The notes: generated by a model not told the origin, from the sequence alone. A stretch of DNA of 64,000 nt from Streptomyces sp. GESEQ-35 (GCF_017948485.1 NZ_JAFFSX010000018.1:150220-214219); one strand, 5' to 3'. Counted from the stretch's first letter, positions 23,900 through 31,818 are shown. Numbers and translations: made by a program.

Positions 23900-25203
23900 G
23901 CCTCCCGCTGATCTCCGGCGCCGTCGCGCTGGTCGTCGTCGCCTGGCTCGCCGCCTGCGCGGAGGCAGGTCTGGCCCGCGTCTCCAGCTTCCGCGCCGAG
24001 GAGGCCGTCAGGTCCGGCCGCCGCGGCAGCGAGAAACTCGCCCAGGTCGCCGCCGACCCGACCCGCTACCTCAATGTCGCCCTGCTGGTCCGCGTCGCCT
24101 GCGAAATGGCCGCCGCCGCGCTGGTCACGTACGCCTGTCTGAAGGAGATCGACAGCACCACACAGGCCCTGCTCGCCGCGATCGGCGTCATGGTCCTCGT
24201 GTCGTACGTCGCCGTCGGCGTCTCTCCGCGCACCATCGGCCGCCAGCACCCGCTGAACACCGCGACGGCGGCGGCGTACGTCCTGCTGCCGCTGGCCCGG
24301 GTGATGGGCCCGATCCCGCCGCTGCTGATCCTCATCGGCAACGCCCTCACCCCCGGCAAGGGCTTCCGCCGCGGCCCCTTCGCCTCCGAGGCGGAGCTGC
24401 GCGCGCTGGTCGACCTCGCCGAGAAGGAGTCCCTCATCGAGGACGAGGAGCGCCGCATGGTGCACTCCGTCTTCGAGCTGGGTGACACGCTCGTGCGGGA
24501 GGTCATGGTCCCGCGCACCGACCTGGTGGTCATCGAGCGCTACAAGACCATCCGCCAGGCCCTCACCCTCGCCCTCCGCTCCGGTTTCTCCCGCATTCCG
24601 GTGACCGGCGAGAGCGAGGACGACATCGTCGGGATCGTGTACCTGAAGGACCTGGCCCGTAAGACGCACATCAGCCGGGACGCCGAGTCCGAGCTGGTGT
24701 CCACGGCCATGCGGCCCGCCGCCTTCGTGCCCGACACCAAGAACGCCGGCGATCTGCTCCGCGAGATGCAGCAGGACCGCAATCACGTCGCCGTCGTCAT
24801 CGACGAGTACGGCGGCACGGCCGGCATCGTCACCATCGAGGACATCCTCGAGGAGATCGTCGGCGAGATCACCGACGAGTACGACCGCGAACTCCCGCCC
24901 GTCGAGGAGCTCGGCGACGACCGCCACCGCGTCACCGCCCGCCTCGACATCGGCGATCTCGGCGAGCTGTACGACCTGGAGTCGTACGACGACGAGGACG
25001 TGGAAACCGTCGGCGGACTCCTCGCCAAGGCCCTCGGCCGCGTCCCCATCGCCGGCGCGTCGTCCGTCGTCGAACTCCCCGACGGCCGCAAGCTGCGCCT
25101 CACCGCCGAGGCCGCCGCGGGCCGCCGGAACAAGATCGTGACGGTGCTGGTGGAGCCGGTGGGGCCACTGGATCCGCCGGAGGAGGAGAAGGAGTCGCAG
25201 TGA
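23896..25203 (+). CDS. CNNM/CorC-like hemolysin-family membrane protein
   Basis: A 435-aa protein: about three or four membrane helices in a CNNM domain (residues 1-170), a pair of CBS domains (about 205-325, with MVPRTDLVVI and NHVAVVIDEYGGTAGIVTIEDILEEIVGEI) and a C-terminal CorC/HlyC domain (about 340-425). Such proteins act in magnesium or cobalt export and tolerance; the older hemolysin name has little support. The ATG at 23896 overlaps the ybeY stop. Confidence 0.93.
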   Translation: MSLPLISGAVALVVVAWLAACAEAGLARVSSFRAEEAVRSGRRGSEKLAQVAADPTRYLNVALLVRVACEMAAAALVTYACLKEIDSTTQALLAAIGVMVLVSYVAVGVSPRTIGRQHPLNTATAAAYVLLPLARVMGPIPPLLILIGNALTPGKGFRRGPFASEAELRALVDLAEKESLIEDEERRMVHSVFELGDTLVREVMVPRTDLVVIERYKTIRQALTLALRSGFSRIPVTGESEDDIVGIVYLKDLARKTHISRDAESELVSTAMRPAAFVPDTKNAGDLLREMQQDRNHVAVVIDEYGGTAGIVTIEDILEEIVGEITDEYDRELPPVEELGDDRHRVTARLDIGDLGELYDLESYDDEDVETVGGLLAKALGRVPIAGASSVVELPDGRKLRLTAEAAAGRRNKIVTVLVEPVGPLDPPEEEKESQ

Positions 25204-25559
25204 CCCCTCAGCAGCTGCACGCCCTCTGTCTGTCCTTCAACGCGGCCGTGGAGGACTTTCCGTTCAACCCGGAGACGTCCGTCTTCAAGGTTCTGGGCAA
25301 GCTCTTCGCCCTGACGAACCTGGGCGCGCGGCCGCTGACGGTCAATCTCAAGTGCGACCCGGAGGACGCGATCCGGCTGCGTGGTGAGTACGAGGGCCTG
25401 ATCATCCCGGGCTGGCACATGAACAAGCGGCACTGGAACACGGTCACCGTGGACGGAGAGCTCCCGGACCGGCTGGTCCGGGAGCTCGTCGAGGACTCGT
25501 ACGACCTGGTGGTCGCCGGTCTACCGCGCGCCGACCGGCTTCGCCTCGACCGCCCCTGA
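25200..25559 (+). CDS. MmcQ/YjbR-family protein
   Basis: A 119-aa protein of the YjbR (double-wing DNA-binding) fold. FPFNPETSVFKVLGKLFAL, VNLKCDPEDA and GWHMNKRHWNTV, the three conserved blocks of the family, are present. The GTG at 25200 overlaps the stop of the CorC-like gene. The role of the family is unclear; DNA binding is suggested only by structure. Its 3' end overlaps the converging MFS gene by 39 bases. Confidence 0.88.
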   Translation: MTPQQLHALCLSFNAAVEDFPFNPETSVFKVLGKLFALTNLGARPLTVNLKCDPEDAIRLRGEYEGLIIPGWHMNKRHWNTVTVDGELPDRLVRELVEDSYDLVVAGLPRADRLRLDRP

Positions 25560-26954
25560 CACCCGCAGCCCGAGCGCGACCAGTACGGCCGCGGCCAGCA
25601 CGATCGCCGCGTCGATCGCCACGACCGTGTGCACGCCGGACATCAGGTCCGAGGACGTCGTGGCCAGTACACCGAGCAGCGGGATGCCGATCGTGAGGCC
25701 CACCTGCTGGGTCGAGGTGACCAGCCCGGTGGCCAGCCCCTGTTCCCCGTCCGGGACGCCGGAGGTGACGGTCAGGCCGTACGAGATGATCGCGCCGAGG
25801 TGGCACATGCTGGCCAGGGAGACGGCGGCCGTGGCGAGCCAGACGGACCAGGTGCGCGTGTCGAGGCCCAGCAGGGCGGCCGTGAGTGCGCCCTGTCCGG
25901 CGAGCGAGGCGACCAGCGTGCGGCGGGCTCCGATGAGGCCGACGATCCTCGGCGTGTACACGCCCGCGACCACCGACAGCACGCCCTGGAAGCCGAAGAC
26001 GAGGCCCGTCTCGAAGGCGGACAGGTCCAGGATCTCCTGGAGGTAGAGGGTCAGCACGAAGACCACCGTCGACATCATCGAGAAGGTGACCAGACCGCCC
26101 AGGTTGCCCCACGCCACCGTCCCGCGGCGCAGCATCGGCAGGGACACCAGCGGGGCGGCGGTGCGGGACTCGACGTAGCCGAAGGCCGCGAGCAGCAGGA
26201 CGCCCGCGATGAGCGTCACGATGACGTCCGGACGGCCGAAGCCGTGGTCGGCGGCCGTCGACAGGGCGTAGATCAGCGAGAGCAGACCTCCGGTGACGGT
26301 GATCGCGCCGGGCACGTCCAGGTGCGGGCGCTCAGGGGTGCGGGACTCCGGCAGCAGGCCGGGCGCCAGCGGCAGTACGAGCATCGCGAACAGTGCGAGC
26401 AGGCCCATCGTCGAGCGCCAGCCGAACGCGTCCGTGAGGGTCCCGCCGGCCACCATGCCGACGGTGAAGCCCAGGGAGAGCAGCGTGCCGGAGATACCGA
26501 CCGCGCGATCGCGGGCCGGGCCCTCCGGGAAGGTCGTCGTCAGCAGGGACATGCCGGTCGGGACGATCGCCGCCGCACCGACGCCCTGCAACGCCCGGCC
26601 CGCCAGGAACGACGCCGGATCCCATGCGAACGTCGCCAGCACCGAGGCCGCGCCGAACAGCGCCAGGCCGGTCAGGAACAGCCGGCGACGCCCGTACAGG
26701 TCGCCGATCCGGCCGAAGAGGAGCAGGAATCCGCCGGACGGCAGCGCGAACGCCGTGACCGCCCACTGGAGCGCGGACTGGCTCATGCCCAGGTCCGCGC
26801 CGAGGACGGGCAGCGCCACGTTCAGCACGGAGAAGTCGAGGGCGACCATGAACTGGGCGGCGCACAGGACGAAGAGGACGAGCCTGTCGCGGGGTGAGAG
26901 CCGGGCCGCGGGGGTGGTCGGGGGCGGAGGAGTGGATGCGGTGTCGATCGCCAT
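25521..26954 (-). CDS. MFS drug exporter, 14-helix DHA2 type
   Basis: A 477-aa proton-driven efflux protein. The ATG at 26954 is chosen; the frame runs on upstream but the N-terminus MAIDTASTPP before the first helix is typical. About 14 hydrophobic segments are seen. Motif A is GRIGDLYGRRRLFLTG, and GRALQGVGAAAIVPTGMSLL is the antiporter motif C region. It is divergent from an XRE/MmyB regulator across a nested inverted repeat, suggesting ligand-induced export. The 3' end overlaps the YjbR gene by 39 bases on the other strand. Confidence 0.92.
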   Translation of the reverse strand: MAIDTASTPPPPTTPAARLSPRDRLVLFVLCAAQFMVALDFSVLNVALPVLGADLGMSQSALQWAVTAFALPSGGFLLLFGRIGDLYGRRRLFLTGLALFGAASVLATFAWDPASFLAGRALQGVGAAAIVPTGMSLLTTTFPEGPARDRAVGISGTLLSLGFTVGMVAGGTLTDAFGWRSTMGLLALFAMLVLPLAPGLLPESRTPERPHLDVPGAITVTGGLLSLIYALSTAADHGFGRPDVIVTLIAGVLLLAAFGYVESRTAAPLVSLPMLRRGTVAWGNLGGLVTFSMMSTVVFVLTLYLQEILDLSAFETGLVFGFQGVLSVVAGVYTPRIVGLIGARRTLVASLAGQGALTAALLGLDTRTWSVWLATAAVSLASMCHLGAIISYGLTVTSGVPDGEQGLATGLVTSTQQVGLTIGIPLLGVLATTSSDLMSGVHTVVAIDAAIVLAAAVLVALGLRVSGAVEAKPVGAR

Positions 26955-26998
26955 GGGTACGAGCCTCGTGGCGCCGGAATAGCCGTGGGGAGCGGGAA

Positions 26999-27035
26999 GT
27001 TGTGCTGGTGGTGGCACCACCAGGCAGCGCACAAC
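26999..27035. promoter_or_regulatory. nested dyad in the MFS/XRE divergent promoter
   Basis: An outer inverted repeat GTTGTGC (26999-27005) / GCACAAC (27029-27035) encloses an inner one, TGGTGG (27006-27011) / CCACCA (27017-27022). It is the only strong symmetry in the 92-base intergenic region and is the likely operator for the XRE regulator. Confidence 0.6.
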
Positions 27036-27046
27036 GGGGGGCGTAC

Positions 27047-27934
27047 GTGGCGGACGTGATCGAGACCGGGCCGGGCAGGGCGCATCGGCGGCGTGAACTG
27101 CGCGAGTTCCTGATGAGCCGGCGGGCCCGGGTCTCCCCGGCCGAGGCGGGCCTGCCCGACGGCGGTGCGCGGCGCCGTACGCCGGGACTGCGCCGTGAGG
27201 AGGTCGCCGTACTCGCCGGAGTGGGCGCCTCCTGGTACCAGTGGCTGGAGCAGGGCCGGGACATCTCCGTCTCGCCGCAGGTCCTCGACGCCGTCGCCCG
27301 TGTGCTGCGGCTCAGCAACACCGAGCGGCGCCACCTGTACATCCTGGCCGGGCTCAACCCGCCGGTGCCCGAGGTCGAGCCCGAGAAGGAGGACATGTGC
27401 GAGGGGCTGCGGCGGCTCATCGACGCCTGGCAGCCGTATCCGGCCCACATCGTGGACATGTACTACAACTGCGTGTTGTACAACGACGCGGCCGCGGCGG
27501 TGCTCGGCATGCGGCCCGGCAGCACCCAGAACTGCGTCGTCGACTTCTTCACCGACCCGCTGTACCGCTCTCGGTCCAAGAGCTGGGAGCGAAACGCCCG
27601 TACGGTCGTCGCCCAGTTCCGGGCAGCGTGCTCGGCCTGCCCCGACGATGAGGGATTTCAAGCCGTGCTCGCCGAAGTGAAGGCGGCGAGCGCGGAGTTC
27701 ACGGCGCTGTGGGAGCAACGGGACATCGAGGACGCCGGGCAGATCCGCAAGGAGCTGGACCATCCGGTGGTGGGGCTGCTGGTGGTCGAGTCGACGCAGA
27801 TGAAACTGCCGGCGCGGCCCGACCTGACCGTCGTACTCCACACTCCGCTGGACGAGGCGAACAGCGCGGCCAAGCTGGAGTGGCTGGCCTCGCCGGAGGG
27901 GCGGCGCGGGGCGATGTACCCCGTGGCGGGATGA
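27047..27934 (+). CDS. XRE-family regulator, MmyB-like
   Basis: A 295-aa regulator from the GTG at 27047 (GGGGG just upstream; GTG 27056 is an alternative). The N-terminus HRRRELREFLMSRRARVSPAEA and RRTPGLRREEVAVLAGVGASWYQWLEQGRDI form the helix-turn-helix, and residues from about 110 the MmyB ligand domain, ending in HPVVGLLVVES. It is a paralogue in type of the regulator at 21324. Its divergent neighbour is an MFS exporter rather than an oxidoreductase. The ligand domain is rich in aromatic and Cys residues (VDMYYNCVLYNDA). Confidence 0.9.
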   Translation: MADVIETGPGRAHRRRELREFLMSRRARVSPAEAGLPDGGARRRTPGLRREEVAVLAGVGASWYQWLEQGRDISVSPQVLDAVARVLRLSNTERRHLYILAGLNPPVPEVEPEKEDMCEGLRRLIDAWQPYPAHIVDMYYNCVLYNDAAAAVLGMRPGSTQNCVVDFFTDPLYRSRSKSWERNARTVVAQFRAACSACPDDEGFQAVLAEVKAASAEFTALWEQRDIEDAGQIRKELDHPVVGLLVVESTQMKLPARPDLTVVLHTPLDEANSAAKLEWLASPEGRRGAMYPVAG

Positions 27935-27962
27935 GCGGGCGGGTTCTTCGTATGCTCAGGTC

Positions 27963-28316
27963 ATGACCGACAGCAGCGCGCTCGACCCCGAGGACCGCAA
28001 GATCGTCACCCTGGCCCGTTCCGCGCGGGCCCGCAACGGCGTGCCCGAGGGGGCGGCCGTACGGGACGAGACCGGCCGCACCTATGTCGCCGGGACCGTC
28101 GCCCTCGACTCCCTGAAGCTGAGCGCGTTGCGGACCGCGGTGGCCATGGCGGTGGCGTCCGGGGCGAAGTCGCTGGAGGCGGCGGCCGTGGTCACGGAGG
28201 CCGAGTCGGTGCCGGCCGAGGACCGGGCGGCGGTGGCGGACCTCGGCGGACCGGGGACGGCGGTGTTGATCGCCGGGCCCGACGGCACTGTGCGGAGCAC
28301 CGTCACCGCAGGCTGA
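27963..28316 (+). CDS. cytidine deaminase-like protein without zinc ligands
   Basis: A 117-aa protein with the overall plan of cytidine deaminases (IVTLARSARARNGVPEGAAV, YVAGTVALDSLKLSALRTAVAMAVASGA, VVTEAESV). Where active enzymes have the zinc and proton-shuttle motif (C/H)AE it reads LSALRTAV, and the second motif PCxxC is missing; the whole protein lacks Cys and His. It should not deaminate. In Mycobacterium tuberculosis a small protein of this sort lies just before era in the phoH-ybeY-corC-era series, so it is probably a conserved actinobacterial protein with a new role, perhaps linked to ribosome assembly; that last point is inference. Confidence 0.75.
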   Translation: MTDSSALDPEDRKIVTLARSARARNGVPEGAAVRDETGRTYVAGTVALDSLKLSALRTAVAMAVASGAKSLEAAAVVTEAESVPAEDRAAVADLGGPGTAVLIAGPDGTVRSTVTAG

Positions 28317-28332
28317 AAATCGTCGTTTTCAG
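28313..28332 (+). terminator. AT-rich dyad over the stop codon of the deaminase-like gene
   Basis: CTGAAAA (28313-28319) and TTTTCAG (28326-28332) form a perfect 7-bp inverted repeat around TCGTCG. It contains the gene's TGA stop. It may be a weak terminator, or a protein-binding site, since AT-rich palindromes are rare in this DNA. Confidence 0.4.
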
Positions 28333-28528
28333 AGTCGTCCGGAATTCGTCCTTGCCGACCCGCGTCTCACACGCATCAATGGGACCCGTAGTTCCGACGG
28401 TCCGTCAGATTCTTCCCCCCACCCCCCACCGAGCGTCCCGCACCGCGCGCGTCGACGGCCCCCGTCGGGCTCTCCCAATCCATCCCCACATGGCATTTCC
28501 CAGATACGGGAAGGGAGCCGGATTCCCC

Positions 28529-28999
28529 ATGAAACGCATAGCAACGGGTGCGGCACTGACGGTCGGGGCCCTCGCGGTCACCGGCCTGGCCTTCGCCCCA
28601 GCCGCCCTCGCCGTCGCCCCAGGGTCGGCGACGATCACCGCCGACTGCGGCAGCTTCGGCGGTGGCGAGGCCACACTCACGGCCACGCAGGACGGCACCG
28701 CAGCAACCATGACCCTCACGTCCTCCGCCATCACCGCGCCGATCGCGCTGGGCGCGGACTCCATCACGTCCACCCTCACCCTCGTGAAGGCGAGCGGCGG
28801 CACCACCACCTTCACCGCCACGGAGAACCCGGCCATGGCGGCCGGCGACGACGTCCAGGTCGGTCCGCTCCCCGGGACCGTGGCCTCCGGCGACAGCCTG
28901 GAGGCGTTCGGCGGATCGCTGACGATGTCGGTCCTCGGCATCACCATCACCTGCACGGCGACCGGGCCGCAGTCGCCGGGTCCGTTCGTGTTCGACTGA
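28529..28999 (+). CDS. small secreted protein of unknown function
   Basis: A 156-aa protein with a clear signal peptide (MKRIATGAAL, hydrophobic to about 27, ALAVAP cleavage region). The mature part is rich in Thr, Ser, Ala and Gly with alternating hydrophobic residues, so it is probably an all-beta domain; its only two cysteines (ADCGSF near the start, ITCTATG near the end) may form a disulfide. No catalytic motif is seen. AAGGGAG (28511-28517) is the ribosome site, and it partly overlaps a short TTCCC/GGGAA hairpin (28497-28512). A strong terminator follows. Confidence 0.8.
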   Translation: MKRIATGAALTVGALAVTGLAFAPAALAVAPGSATITADCGSFGGGEATLTATQDGTAATMTLTSSAITAPIALGADSITSTLTLVKASGGTTTFTATENPAMAAGDDVQVGPLPGTVASGDSLEAFGGSLTMSVLGITITCTATGPQSPGPFVFD

Positions 29000-29024
29000 C
29001 AGACGGCAGCGCACCATAGCCGAG

Positions 29025-29065
29025 GGGTCGTCAGTTCCTGGTAGGAGCACAGGAACTGACGACCC
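29025..29065. terminator. perfect 16-bp terminator hairpin
   Basis: GGGTCGTCAGTTCCTG (29025-29040) pairs exactly with 29050-29065 around a 9-base loop, 26 bases after the secreted-protein gene. A third copy of the arm core CAGGAACTG follows at 29068-29076 and can compete for the left arm. Confidence 0.82.
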
Positions 29066-29097
29066 GTCAGGAACTGGGCGCCGAGCGCATCATCGCC

Positions 29098-29203
29098 ATG
29101 AGCTGCCACGCCTCCCGAGTCGGGGAGCGCGTCGTTCTTCGCGCTGCCGTGGCTGGTGGGCGTGGTGCTGCTGGTCGTGGCGGTGGTCGGGTCGTGCTCG
29201 TGA
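29098..29203 (+). pseudogene. possible frameshifted small membrane protein
   Basis: In the frame ending at TGA (29201-29203) the sequence reads SGSASFFALPWLVGVVLLVV followed by AVVGSCS, a clear transmembrane segment, but that frame has no start because a TGA lies at 29099-29101. The ATG at 29098 is one base out of frame. Removing one base near 29113 would give a 34-residue membrane peptide. It ends exactly where the PII gene ends on the other strand. Either a broken small gene, a sequencing error, or chance. Confidence 0.28.
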
Positions 29204-29542
29204 TCAGAGCGCGTCGGGGCCGCGCTCGCCCGTCCGTACTCGTACGACCGTCTCCACGGGCAGCGCCCACACCTTCCCGTCCCCGATCTTCCCCGTCTGC
29301 GCGGCCTTGACGATCGTGTCGATGACGGCTTCCGAGTCGGCGTCCTCGACGACGACCTCGATACGGACCTTCGGCACCAGGTCGACCTGGTACTCGGCGC
29401 CGCGGTACACCTCGGTGTGGCCGCGCTGACGGCCGTAGCCGCTGGCCTCGGTGACGGTCAGGCCGTGCACGCCGAGCTCCTGGAGCGCGGTCTTGACCTC
29501 GTCGAGGCGGTACGGCTTGACGATCGCGGTGATCAGCTTCAT
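29204..29542 (-). CDS. glnB: PII nitrogen regulatory protein
   Basis: A 112-aa signal protein that binds ATP/ADP and 2-oxoglutarate. Full-length features are present: T-loop with modifiable Tyr51 (EVYRGAEYQVDL), B-loop TGKIGDGKVW near 83-92 and the C-terminal RTGERGPDAL. In Streptomyces the tyrosine is adenylylated in GlnK. Here there is no amtB or glnD on either side: the gene stands alone, divergent from era. It may be a second PII or a moved glnK; GlnB or GlnK cannot be told apart from sequence alone. Confidence 0.93.
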   Translation of the reverse strand: MKLITAIVKPYRLDEVKTALQELGVHGLTVTEASGYGRQRGHTEVYRGAEYQVDLVPKVRIEVVVEDADSEAVIDTIVKAAQTGKIGDGKVWALPVETVVRVRTGERGPDAL

Positions 29543-29701
29543 GCCTGGCTCTTGACCTTCTGGGCGGAGGGGACGGGGGCGCGCCGACCGGGGCGCCGGG
29601 GCCCAGGACGCCGCGATCGTATGCCGTCTCGGCGTGCACCGTAAGGGCGCGGGGCGTGCGCTGGTGCGGCGGGGGCCTTTGGATCAGGGAGAATGGGCGC
29701 C

Positions 29702-30652
29702 ATGAGCGTTCGCACCCAGTCATCCGAGCCGTCCGAGGCCACACACCGCGCCGGCTTCGCCTGCTTCGTGGGCCGCCCCAACGCGGGCAAGTCCACCCTG
29801 ACGAACGCTCTGGTCGGCCAGAAGGTGGCGATCACCGCGAACCAGCCGCAGACCACGCGGCACACGGTACGGGGCATCGTGCACCGGCCCGACGCGCAGC
29901 TGATCCTGGTGGACACCCCGGGGCTGCACAAGCCGCGCACGCTGCTCGGCGAGCGGCTGAACGACATCGTCCGCACCACCTGGGCCGAGGTCGACGTGAT
30001 CGGCTTCTGTCTGCCGGCGAACGAGAAGCTCGGCCCCGGTGACCGGTTCATCGCGAAGGAACTGGCGTCCATCAAGAAGACGCCGAAGATCGCGATCGTC
30101 ACGAAGACCGACCTCGTGGACAGCAAGACGCTGGCCGAGCAGCTCATCGCCATCGACCAGCTCGGCAAGGAACTCGGTTTCGAGTGGTCGGAGATCGTGC
30201 CGGTGTCGGCGGTCGCGGACCAGCAGGTGGGCCTGCTGGCCGACCTGATCGTGCCGTTGCTGCCGGAGGGTCCCGCCCTCTATCCCGAGGGCGACCTGAC
30301 CGACGAGCCGGAACAGGTCATGATCGCGGAGCTGATCCGCGAGGCCGCGCTGGAGGGCGTACGCGATGAGCTGCCGCACTCCATCGCGGTGGTGGTCGAG
30401 GAGATGCTGCCCCGCGAAGGGCGCCCCGCCGACAAGCCGCTCCTCGACATCCACGCCTTCGTCTACATCGAGCGCCCCAGCCAGAAGGGCATCATCATCG
30501 GCCCCAAGGGCAAGCGCCTGAAGGACGTCGGCATCAAGTCCCGCAAGCAGATCGAGGCACTGCTGGGCACGCCGGTCTTCTTGGACCTGCATGTGAAGGT
30601 GGCGAAGGACTGGCAGCGGGACCCGCGGCAGCTGCGGAAGCTGGGGTTCTGA
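29702..30652 (+). CDS. era: ribosome-assembly GTPase Era
   Basis: A 316-aa GTPase for 30S subunit maturation. G1 GRPNAGKST, G2 TTRHT region, G3 DTPGLH and G4 TKTD lie in the first 140 residues; the C-terminal KH domain carries IIGPKGKRLKDVGIKSRKQIE near 255-275. The ATG at 29702 has AGGGAG at a suitable distance (10 bases); an ATG at 29693 is too close to it. It ends the conserved phoH-ybeY-corC-era series, although several unrelated genes are inserted here. Confidence 0.96.
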   Translation: MSVRTQSSEPSEATHRAGFACFVGRPNAGKSTLTNALVGQKVAITANQPQTTRHTVRGIVHRPDAQLILVDTPGLHKPRTLLGERLNDIVRTTWAEVDVIGFCLPANEKLGPGDRFIAKELASIKKTPKIAIVTKTDLVDSKTLAEQLIAIDQLGKELGFEWSEIVPVSAVADQQVGLLADLIVPLLPEGPALYPEGDLTDEPEQVMIAELIREAALEGVRDELPHSIAVVVEEMLPREGRPADKPLLDIHAFVYIERPSQKGIIIGPKGKRLKDVGIKSRKQIEALLGTPVFLDLHVKVAKDWQRDPRQLRKLGF

Positions 30653-30660
30653 GCCCTCAG

Positions 30661-30689
30661 GTCGTACGGCTGCCGGGTGGCCGTACGAC
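30661..30689. terminator. terminator between era and pfkB-type gene
   Basis: GTCGTACGGC (30661-30670) and GCCGTACGAC (30680-30689) form a perfect 10-bp stem with a 9-base loop, 8 bases after era and 16 before the converging kinase gene ends. Probably bidirectional. Confidence 0.8.
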
Positions 30690-30705
30690 GTCAGGCCGCC
30701 CGGCG

Positions 30706-31818
30706 TCAGGTCGACCCGCGGAAGCCGATCGTCGGGACCGCGCGGGCCAGTGGCCAAGGGCGGGCCGGGGCCTCCGGGACCAGGGGCTGAAGGAACGCGT
30801 ACCGCTGGAGCGCTGCCTGGTCCTGGCCCTCCAGGGACCGCACCTCGCGCCACCAGGTGGCGATCTCGCTCCAGCCGGGGGCCGACAGGGAGCCGCCGAA
30901 CTCCTGGACGGACAGGGCGGCGGTCAGACCGGCGAAGGCGAGGCGGTCGGCGAGGGGCCAGCCGGCCAGGGTGCCGGTGACGAAGCCGGCCACGAAGACA
31001 TCTCCGGCACCGGTCGGGTCGAGGGCCTCCACGGCGATCGCGGGCACCTCGGCGGTCTCGCCGGTGCGCCGGTCGACGGCGTACGCACCATCCTTGCCGA
31101 GGGTGACGACGGCGAGCGGCACATGTTCGGCGAGGGCGTGGGCGGCGGCGCGCGGGCAGGTGGCGCCGGTGTAGCGCATGGCCTCGTCGGCGTTCGGCAG
31201 GAACGCCTCGCAGTACTTGAGGTCGGACAGGCCCGCCAGATCCCAGGCACCGGTGTCGTCCCAGCCGACGTCGGCGAAGATACGGGCGCCCTTGCTCGCG
31301 GCCTGGGCGACCCAGACGTCGGGCTTGCCCGGGGTGAGTGAGGCGATGGCGGCACGCGCGCGTGGCGGGCAGTCCGGCGCGGGCTCCTCCGGCGGCGGCT
31401 CGTGGCCGTGGGAGACCATCGTGCGCTCGCCCTCGTACGCCATGGAGACGGTGACCGAGGAGTGCCAGCCGGGCACCGTGCGCGACGGCGACAGGTCGAT
31501 GCCCTCGCCGTGCGCGAGGGCGTCCCAGCAGTACTCGCCGTAGTGGTCGTCGCCGAACGCCGCGGCGAGGGACGTCTTCAGGCCGAGGCGGGCCAGCGCG
31601 GTCGCCATGTTGGCGACGCCGCCGGGGCTGGAACCCATCCCCCGCGCCCAGGACTCGGTGCCTCGCACGGGGGCCGAGTCGAGGCCGGTGAAGATGATGT
31701 CGAGGAAGACGGTGCCGGTGAGGTACACGTCCCACGGCGGGTCGCCGGGCCTGCGCAGAGCGGCCAAGGGGTCGACCTGGGCCTGGCAGTGGTGTCCCTC
31801 TCTGTTGGACGCGATCAC
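30706..31818 (-). CDS. PfkB-family carbohydrate kinase
   Basis: A 370-aa ribokinase-like sugar kinase. The GTG at 31818 has GGGAG six bases upstream. Visible are the glycine-rich substrate region (GSSPGGVANMATALARLG near 62-79) and the C-terminal signature with catalytic Asp and anion hole (ALDPTGAGDVFVAGF near 265). The substrate cannot be read from sequence. It lies next to the glucarate operon on the same strand but 240 bases away, so a KDG kinase-type role is possible but unproven. Confidence 0.88.
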   Translation of the reverse strand: MIASNREGHHCQAQVDPLAALRRPGDPPWDVYLTGTVFLDIIFTGLDSAPVRGTESWARGMGSSPGGVANMATALARLGLKTSLAAAFGDDHYGEYCWDALAHGEGIDLSPSRTVPGWHSSVTVSMAYEGERTMVSHGHEPPPEEPAPDCPPRARAAIASLTPGKPDVWVAQAASKGARIFADVGWDDTGAWDLAGLSDLKYCEAFLPNADEAMRYTGATCPRAAAHALAEHVPLAVVTLGKDGAYAVDRRTGETAEVPAIAVEALDPTGAGDVFVAGFVTGTLAGWPLADRLAFAGLTAALSVQEFGGSLSAPGWSEIATWWREVRSLEGQDQAALQRYAFLQPLVPEAPARPWPLARAVPTIGFRGST

